A program made the position numbers and the translations under genes. A stretch of DNA of 9,633 nt from positions 1 through 9,633 of the forward strand of contig CAJPRR010000087.1 of assembly GCA_905373085.1 (NCBI GenBank), given 5' to 3'. The stretch comes from an uncultured Selenomonas sp. Its GTDB lineage: Bacteria; Bacillota; Negativicutes; Selenomonadales; Selenomonadaceae. The notes beneath the pieces were generated by a model that worked only from the letters and a program-made list of their open reading frames with translations, made no database searches and was not told where the DNA came from. This document shows positions 5,782 through 9,633 of the stretch, piece after piece; positions within the stretch are counted from its first letter, which is position 1; each line of letters begins with the position of its first letter.

Positions 5782-6576
5782 TCAGCGATAGCGCAGACGG
5801 TACGTCTTTCCTTCGGGCAGGGCGACGCTGCCATCGCCCGACGCGCCGACCGCCTTCAAGGCTTCCTTGTACTCTACCGGCACGGAAAGCGCCTCCGTCT
5901 TGAAGGTCGCCGTGCCATCGCCGTCCAAGTCGAGCGTGAAGCCCGAGCGCATCCTTTGACCGCTGCGCTCAAGGTAGTCGAAGTCGCCCTCGCCGTCGTC
6001 GTCGATCTCACCGCGAATCTTCAGCGTCATGCCGATGAAAGCGATGTCCGAAATGCGCGTCGCCGCGCTCTCGGGCATCAAGGAGATATTTCCCTCCTTG
6101 ACTTCGAGCGAATTGCGCGATGCCACGGCCGAGAGAATCTGCACCTCGACATGACCGTCCTCGCTTCTAAGACTCCTCGACGTGCGCATGAGTTCGCTCC
6201 AGCGCGGCACCATGACCTTGTAGGAGTCGATGACGGCGACGTAGCCCGCCCTGTCGTCTTCCTCCACCTTGCCATAGAGCCGCACATAGTCGCCGCGCGA
6301 CAGGCGCGGCTCGGCGGCGCTGACGCCCTTGCCCTCGACGAGGAGGCGCGGTCCGCCCTCGTGCATCTCCGCCTGCATCGCCGCGCCGTCGATATCGACG
6401 ACACGCGCGACAAACTGCACTTCCTTGCCCTTGAACTTCGCAGGATTCTCCGAGAACTTCGCTCCCTCGACGAACTCCGGATGATGCGGCGGCTCACGGT
6501 AGACGGCGCTCCTTTTGCCGCAGCCGGCAGAAAGCGCGAGCAAAAGGAGCAGCGCAAGGAGGAAGGCGAAGCGCAT
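5782..6576 (-). CDS. Predicted lipoprotein with OB-like region and EF-hand-like loops
   Basis: A 264-residue protein of unknown function. It starts MRFAFLLALLLLLALSAGC: a lipoprotein signal peptide with Cys19 as the probable lipid site, so it should sit in the cell envelope. Residues 38-120 (NPAKFKGKEVQFVARVVDID, then RLSRGDYVRLYGKVEED) have the rhythm of OB-fold domains of the tRNA_anti-like type; this is tentative. Residues 192-203 (DDDGEGDFDYLE) fit an EF-hand calcium loop at positions 1, 3, 5, 6, 8, 9 and 12, and DLDGDGTATFKTE (216-228) is a second, less regular acidic loop. A TTG at 6600, overlapping the pyrD stop, would add 8 residues. I prefer ATG 6576, which keeps a normal signal peptide and has a GGAAAGGG site. 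It sits 20 bp after pyrD, so co-transcription is likely. Confidence 0.8.
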   Translation of the reverse strand: MRFAFLLALLLLLALSAGCGKRSAVYREPPHHPEFVEGAKFSENPAKFKGKEVQFVARVVDIDGAAMQAEMHEGGPRLLVEGKGVSAAEPRLSRGDYVRLYGKVEEDDRAGYVAVIDSYKVMVPRWSELMRTSRSLRSEDGHVEVQILSAVASRNSLEVKEGNISLMPESAATRISDIAFIGMTLKIRGEIDDDGEGDFDYLERSGQRMRSGFTLDLDGDGTATFKTEALSVPVEYKEALKAVGASGDGSVALPEGKTYRLRYR

Positions 6577-6596
6577 CCTGCGCCCTTTCCCCGGCC

Positions 6597-7511
6597 TCAA
6601 AGTTCCAACGCTCCCGTCAAATCCCGCGCATGCTCGATGCCCTGTCGTTCCAAATACGCATCGAGGCCTTCGGCGGCTTCGACGACGGCACGCGGATTCG
6701 CGAAGTTCTCCGCGCCGATCTCGACGGCGCTCGCACCGACTAGAAGGAACGCCGCCACATCCTCGCCCGTCTGTATGCCGCCCATGCCGATGACGGGAAT
6801 CGAAACCGCCTGCGCCGCCTGATAGACCATGCGCAGGGCGACGGGCTTTATGGCAGGGCCGGAAAGACCGCCCGTGATGTTGCCGAGGAGCGGCTGACGC
6901 TTCTCAACATCAATCGCCATGCCCGTCAAGGTATTGATGAGCGATACGGCGTCCGCGCCCGCCTCTTCGACGGCACGCGCCATCTGCGTGATGTCGGTGA
7001 CGTTCGGCGAAAGTTTTACGATGACGGGCTTCTTCGTATACTTTTTGACCTCCTGCGTCACACGCGCCGCCTGCTTCGGATCCGTTCCGAATACGATGCC
7101 GCCCTCCTTGACGTTCGGGCACGAAATATTGACCTCGATGCCGTCGACGCCCTCGACGTCGAGCATTTGCGCCATCTCGCCGTATTCCTCCGCCGTGCCC
7201 GCGCTGATGTTGACGATGAACGCGGTCGGCAGTTTTGCCGCCTCGGGCAGAATGTCACGGCAGAACGCCTCGATGCCGGGATTTTCCAAACCGATGGAAT
7301 TGAGCATGCCGGCGGGCGTCTCGGCGATGCGCACGCCGCCGTTTCCCGCACGCGGCTTCGGCGTGACGCCCTTTGAGACGACGGCGCCGACATCCGCGAG
7401 GTCGAGGAAATCTTCATACTCCATGCCGAAGCCGAACGTGCCCGACGCGCCCATGACCGGCGTCGCCATGCGGATGCCCGCGACCTCGACGGCAAGCCTT
7501 TCCCTGTTCAT
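6597..7511 (-). CDS. pyrD: Dihydroorotate dehydrogenase 1B, catalytic subunit
   Basis: FMN enzyme that oxidises dihydroorotate to orotate in pyrimidine synthesis. The 304-residue length and lack of an N-terminal membrane helix fit class 1. The active-site base is Cys131 in VNISCPNVKEGG, which marks class 1 (class 2 uses Ser). FMN and substrate residues are visible in SKGVTPKPR (46-54), LNSIGLENPG (70-79), VKLSPN (165-170), INTLTG (192-197) and GMGGIQTGEDVAAFLLVGA (242-260). The start is set by GGAGGAGG 7 nt upstream and by the 4-base ATGA overlap with pyrK, which implies coupled translation. The adjacent pyrK makes it class 1B: electrons pass through PyrK to NAD+. Confidence 0.97.
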   Translation of the reverse strand: MNRERLAVEVAGIRMATPVMGASGTFGFGMEYEDFLDLADVGAVVSKGVTPKPRAGNGGVRIAETPAGMLNSIGLENPGIEAFCRDILPEAAKLPTAFIVNISAGTAEEYGEMAQMLDVEGVDGIEVNISCPNVKEGGIVFGTDPKQAARVTQEVKKYTKKPVIVKLSPNVTDITQMARAVEEAGADAVSLINTLTGMAIDVEKRQPLLGNITGGLSGPAIKPVALRMVYQAAQAVSIPVIGMGGIQTGEDVAAFLLVGASAVEIGAENFANPRAVVEAAEGLDAYLERQGIEHARDLTGALEL

Positions 7512-8272
7512 TCAAAAACCTCCTCCGCCGCAAAGACCGGCCCTTCCGTGCAAACCTTGCGCCTCCTGCCCGTCGCTTTCCCCTCGAAGGTGCAGCCCAG
7601 ACAGACGCCGAAGCCGCACGCCATGCGCTTTTCCAACGATACCTCGCAGGAAAGCCCCGCGCTCCGCGCCAGACGCGCGATGCCGTCCATCATCGGGTCA
7701 GGGCCGCAGACCTTGACGGAATGCACTTCATTCTCGCAGAGGACAAGCGGCATCAAGTGAAGCGGATAGCCATGGAAGCCGCTTGAGCCGTCGTCCGTCG
7801 CTATGTAGACCGCCTTCGCATGCGGCGTGAAGAAGCGCGTCCAGAACGTCTCCGCCTCCGTGCGGGCGGCGACGATGACGACGGGCTTTTCGCGCAGGCG
7901 ACGCGCAAGCAAAAGAAGCGGCGCCAGTCCCAGGCCGCCGCCGACGAGAAGCGCAGGCTCGTCCGTGAGCGTAAAGCCCGTGCCCAGTGCGCCCTCGACG
8001 CTCAGAGTTTCACCCGGCCGCAGCGTGGAAAGCTCCGCCGTCCCCTCGCCCAAGATGCGGTAAAAGAGCGTGATCGTCCCCTTCTCGTCGTCGATGTCCG
8101 CCACGCCGAACGGACGGCGCAGAAGATGTGCGCTCTTCGGCTTCTTCACCATGACGAACTGCCCCGGCTCTGCCCCCGCTGCAATCTTCGGCGAGAGAAG
8201 CTCCATCTGCCAGATGTCGGGCAATATGACGCGGTTCAAAACGACAACGGCGTCCTCCAAAGTTTTTTTCAA
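7508..8272 (-). CDS. pyrK: Dihydroorotate dehydrogenase 1B, electron transfer subunit
   Basis: FAD and [2Fe-2S] protein that carries electrons from the FMN of PyrD to NAD+ in the cytoplasm. Of 254 residues, RRPFGVADI (52-60) is the FAD site, GGGLGLAPLLLLARRL (111-126) the pyridine-nucleotide loop, and CGPDPMM (189-195) the ferredoxin-reductase signature. The iron-sulfur ligands are Cys219, Cys224, Cys227 and Cys241 (MACGFGVCLGC and KVC), the PyrK pattern. The start is a TTG at 8272, chosen because GGAGG lies 8 nt before it and the N-terminus then fits the family. An upstream ATG at about 8294 is in another frame. It is the first gene of the operon and follows the tandem structured leader at 8308-8516. 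Confidence 0.96.
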   Translation of the reverse strand: MKKTLEDAVVVLNRVILPDIWQMELLSPKIAAGAEPGQFVMVKKPKSAHLLRRPFGVADIDDEKGTITLFYRILGEGTAELSTLRPGETLSVEGALGTGFTLTDEPALLVGGGLGLAPLLLLARRLREKPVVIVAARTEAETFWTRFFTPHAKAVYIATDDGSSGFHGYPLHLMPLVLCENEVHSVKVCGPDPMMDGIARLARSAGLSCEVSLEKRMACGFGVCLGCTFEGKATGRRRKVCTEGPVFAAEEVFE

Positions 8273-8307
8273 GGAATCGTCCTCCTGTCCTCATCTCTTG
8301 TTTCTTT

Positions 8308-8516
8308 TGTAAGCTACACGCACAAACGTCCACTTTGTGGACATTGTGCGCCGCCCTTACAGAAGCCTGGCCAATCGGTCTGCGCCTACGGCTTGACCTC
8401 TTGGGGCTTCATGGTAACCTACACGCACAAACGTCCACTTTGTGGACATTGTGCGCCGCCCTTACATGAAAGAGCCAATCAGGCTGCGCCTTCGACTTGA
8501 CTTCTTGGACTTTCAT
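8308..8516 (-). repeat. Tandem structured leader of pyrKD: two ~105-bp units, each with two hairpins
   Basis: Two head-to-tail units with a period of 105 bp. A 48-bp core is identical (8314-8361 and 8419-8466); the rest is diverged but alignable. Hairpin A (in the core): CGCACAA pairs with TTGTGCG around GTCCAC-TTT-GTGGAC (8319-8350; 8424-8455). An outer TGTAAG/CTTACA stem closes copy 1 (8308-8361), and 4 of those pairs remain in copy 2. Hairpin B: GAAGCC (8362-8367) with GGCTTC (8405-8410) in copy 1, and ATGAAAG (8466-8472) with CTTTCAT (8510-8516) in copy 2, each with an inner CCAA/TTGG pairing. Aligned pairs change G-C to A-T and C-G to G-C, keeping the fold. As RNA, the element fills most of the leader between the promoter and pyrK. 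No T-tract follows, so translation control is more likely than termination if it is regulatory. It could instead be a dispersed repeat that landed here. Confidence 0.75.
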
Positions 8517-8523
8517 TGTAGAG

Positions 8524-8532
8524 ATTATAGCA
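8524..8532 (-). promoter_or_regulatory. pyrKD promoter (extended -10)
   Basis: The minus strand reads TGCTATAAT, a consensus extended -10. No good -35 box lies at the usual distance, which is normal for this class. Transcription would begin at about 8517, next to the outer base of hairpin B of the leader, giving a leader of about 245 nt. Confidence 0.65.
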
Positions 8533-8696
8533 CAGAAGCAAAATCGTATCTATAGCATATTCTATTAGCTTATAAGGGATATGTTTAAACCCAGTAACCA
8601 CAAGGCTTCACGCAAATAACAAACGATTTTTCAACACAATGGATTATATGAGATTATACAGGCGAATCATGGTTTTTGTAGACAAATTGTAGACAA
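8533..8696. other. AT-rich intergenic gap, possible prophage boundary
   Basis: I see no gene in this stretch. Two adjacent copies of TTGTAGACAAA occupy 8676-8686 and 8687-8697. The composition is clearly more AT-rich than the pyr operon. It separates chromosomal genes from phage-like ones, so an attachment site could lie here. No tRNA gene or integrase is visible. Confidence 0.4.
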
Positions 8697-8697
8697 A
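8676..8697. repeat. Two tandem 11-bp direct repeats (TTGTAGACAAA)
   Basis: Exact, back-to-back copies just outside the terminator that closes the phage-like genes. Short direct repeats at this place resemble integrase arm-type sites or the edge of an attachment site, but a second copy elsewhere would be needed to say so. Confidence 0.5.
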
Positions 8698-8737
8698 AAA
8701 CACGCCCGGCAGCTTTGCGAACTGCCGGGCGTGTTTT
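8697..8737 (-). terminator. Strong, bidirectional-looking intrinsic terminator
   Basis: A GC-rich 12-bp stem (8701-8712 with 8722-8733), extended by A-T pairs, with a 9-base loop. On the minus strand it is followed by TTTTTTG, so it ends the phage-like genes to the right. The plus strand also has TGTTTTG after the stem. Confidence 0.9.
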
Positions 8738-8807
8738 GCCTTTCAAAAGAAACTTTAAGGCTATAGGAAAGCTGTGCCGCCGTATTCGGCGCTTGCCTTC
8801 CGCTCCG

Positions 8808-9092
8808 CTACGCCTGTTCCGTCGGCAACGTCTTCGTCAGCACCGTCTTGACCAGCCACACCGCGCCCTGCATCACGCTCGGCAGGACAATGGCATCGCG
8901 CCAGTAGCACCAGCCATGCTCCTCTTTGGCCTGCGCCTGGATCGTCGTGACAAACTTATTGACCGCATCCTCGATCGGCGGCAGCACCTCATTGATGATA
9001 GCTGTCGTTACACGCTGCTTGAGCTCCTCCGTTACCTTATCGACGTGCAAAGCGTTCACAATACTGTCCCTGATCTCTGTCCACTTGCTCAT
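8808..9092 (-). CDS. Small phage-type protein, possibly holin-like; function unknown
   Basis: A 94-residue protein with a very strong start (AAAGGAGGAC 6-7 nt before the ATG). The first 65 residues are charged and helical (MSKWTEIRDSIVNALHV, VTEELKQRV). Residues about 67-86 (AIVLPSVMQGAVWLVKTVL) are hydrophobic enough for one membrane segment or an amphipathic membrane contact. It is the last gene before the terminator and follows an amidase, the usual company of lysis genes. A holin role is only a guess, since holins normally have their membrane segments nearer the N-terminus. I do not recognise the family with certainty. Confidence 0.75.
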   Translation of the reverse strand: MSKWTEIRDSIVNALHVDKVTEELKQRVTTAIINEVLPPIEDAVNKFVTTIQAQAKEEHGWCYWRDAIVLPSVMQGAVWLVKTVLTKTLPTEQA

Positions 9093-9113
9093 AATAATGT
9101 CCTCCTTTAATCA

Positions 9114-9389
9114 CTAATCCGATGTATCAAACACAAACGCATACCAGAGCGCCATGACTGCCCTCGGGCAGACCGTCGCTCCTCTGCGCCTATCCCATGC
9201 GACGACAATGCATCGCCCATGCTTGTGCGCCCGCAGTAGCTCTCCCTCTGCAGGCGCATCTATTGCCCACCCTTGGCGCGGCTCGGACAGCCATGCGGCA
9301 AAATCTTGCACAGCGTCCAGCCGCACGAGATTATGCCACTCCGTTTGCTCCGGCGGCTCTCGTACCTCTTTCCGCGTTCTCCGCCTCAC
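9114..9389 (-). CDS. Small phage-associated hypothetical protein
   Basis: A 91-residue protein of unknown function. The start is GTG at 9389, overlapping the amidase stop by 4 bases (GTGA), which implies translation coupled to the amidase; no good ribosome binding site of its own is visible. The N-terminus is basic (MRRRTRKEVREPPEQ). The middle WHNLVRLDAVQDFAAWL and GRCIVVAWDRRRGATVCP look like a small alpha/beta fold rich in Trp. No signal peptide or clear membrane segment. It lies 21 bp before the 94-residue gene, so the three genes form one cassette. Confidence 0.65.
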   Translation of the reverse strand: MRRRTRKEVREPPEQTEWHNLVRLDAVQDFAAWLSEPRQGWAIDAPAEGELLRAHKHGRCIVVAWDRRRGATVCPRAVMALWYAFVFDTSD

Positions 9390-9633
9390 AAGAGCAGCTC
9401 GTAGTCCGTCACGCCTCGCGCAACGGCACGCGCAAAGTCGTCCTGATTGTCACGCAGCAGCTCCGCATCGTCCTCGTTGTCGATAAAGGCAAGCTCGACG
9501 AGTACGGCGGGCATGTCGGTGTGCTTGAGGACGTAGAGTCCGCCCCTATCCTTAAGGCCTCTGTCCGTCGTGCCCAAGGCGTCGACAATCTGCCGCTGAA
9601 TGCACTCTCCGAGCTGACTGCTGCGCGTGCTGC
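9386..9633 (-). CDS. N-acetylmuramoyl-L-alanine amidase (Amidase_3), C-terminal part
   Basis: Zinc enzyme that cuts the bond between muramic acid and the peptide stem of peptidoglycan. Only the last ~82 codons are inside the window; the frame is open through the right edge, so the true start lies beyond 9633. Seen: SSQLGECIQRQIVDAL, then GLKDRGGLYVLKHTDMPAVLV and VELAFIDNEDD, the C-terminal half of the Amidase_3 fold. The Glu in VLVELAFIDN is the conserved catalytic and zinc-site neighbour of this family. Followed by two small genes and a terminator, it fits a prophage endolysin. A chromosomal cell-wall amidase or a phage-tail-like particle cannot be ruled out from this fragment. Confidence 0.88.
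   Translation of the reverse strand, partial: STRSSQLGECIQRQIVDALGTTDRGLKDRGGLYVLKHTDMPAVLVELAFIDNEDDAELLRDNQDDFARAVARGVTDYELLL

Noticed and set aside
6577..6600. TTG at 6600 as start of the lipoprotein
   Set aside because: It would put eight mostly basic residues before a complete lipoprotein signal; the ATG at 6576 gives a normal signal and a ribosome binding site.
8308..8516. CRISPR-like repeats
   Set aside because: Only two units, each with a long hairpin, and the intervening sequences are themselves related; no further repeats or cas genes.
8308..8516. PyrR-binding attenuator
   Set aside because: The loop consensus of PyrR sites (CNGNGA within a UCC/GG stem) is only vaguely approached, and there is no T-tract terminator before pyrK.
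8413..8516. Short upstream peptide starting MKVQEVK in copy 2 and MKPQEVK in copy 1
   Set aside because: The copy 1 frame ends after 8 codons, neither ATG has a ribosome binding site, and between the copies three of the five codon changes before the copy 1 stop alter the protein. The similarity follows from the DNA repeat.

Overview
The window reads as chromosome of a low-to-mid GC-rich diderm Firmicute, most like Selenomonas or a relative in the Negativicutes. This is an inference. It rests on the class 1B dihydroorotate dehydrogenase pair (PyrD plus PyrK), strong AGGAGG ribosome binding sites with some TTG/GTG starts, an adenosylcobalamin riboswitch next to an exported CbiK-type cobaltochelatase, and the codon style. 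No rRNA, tRNA or CRISPR array was seen.

Layout. (1) 1-1460, minus: the N-terminal 486 codons of the ClpB disaggregase, cut by the window edge. Its sigma-A promoter has the -35 box inside a perfect 15-bp inverted repeat made of four GTCAAA half-sites, a likely stress operator. (2) 1705-2671, plus: an AT-richer HigB/RelE-type toxin, a small antitoxin-like gene with no DNA-binding domain, and a small membrane-anchored protein of unknown function, closed by a strong terminator. (3) 2790-4408, minus: a cobalamin riboswitch with promoter and terminator, a structured GC-rich stretch, a second terminator and a second promoter, then cbiK with a signal peptide. (4) 4454-8532, minus: a pyrimidine operon pyrK-pyrD followed by a lipoprotein with EF-hand-like loops and an M29 aminopeptidase. 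Its leader is a tandem repeat of two folded RNA units, starting just after an extended -10 promoter. (5) 8533-9633: an AT-rich gap with a short direct repeat, a strong terminator, and three minus-strand genes that look like the lysis end of a prophage (amidase C-terminus plus two small proteins).

How the parts work together. PyrK and PyrD together make the NAD-linked dihydroorotate dehydrogenase for UMP synthesis. The lipoprotein and aminopeptidase are probably co-transcribed with them, but no functional link is evident. The riboswitch points at cbiK, yet cbiK has its own promoter after a second terminator, so how far B12 controls it is open. The four minus-strand promoters that I can place with confidence each put a hairpin at or next to the expected 5' end of the mRNA. 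The most promising unexplained element is the tandem structured leader of pyrKD. The two units share a 48-bp identical hairpin, and a second hairpin shows two compensatory base-pair changes between copies.
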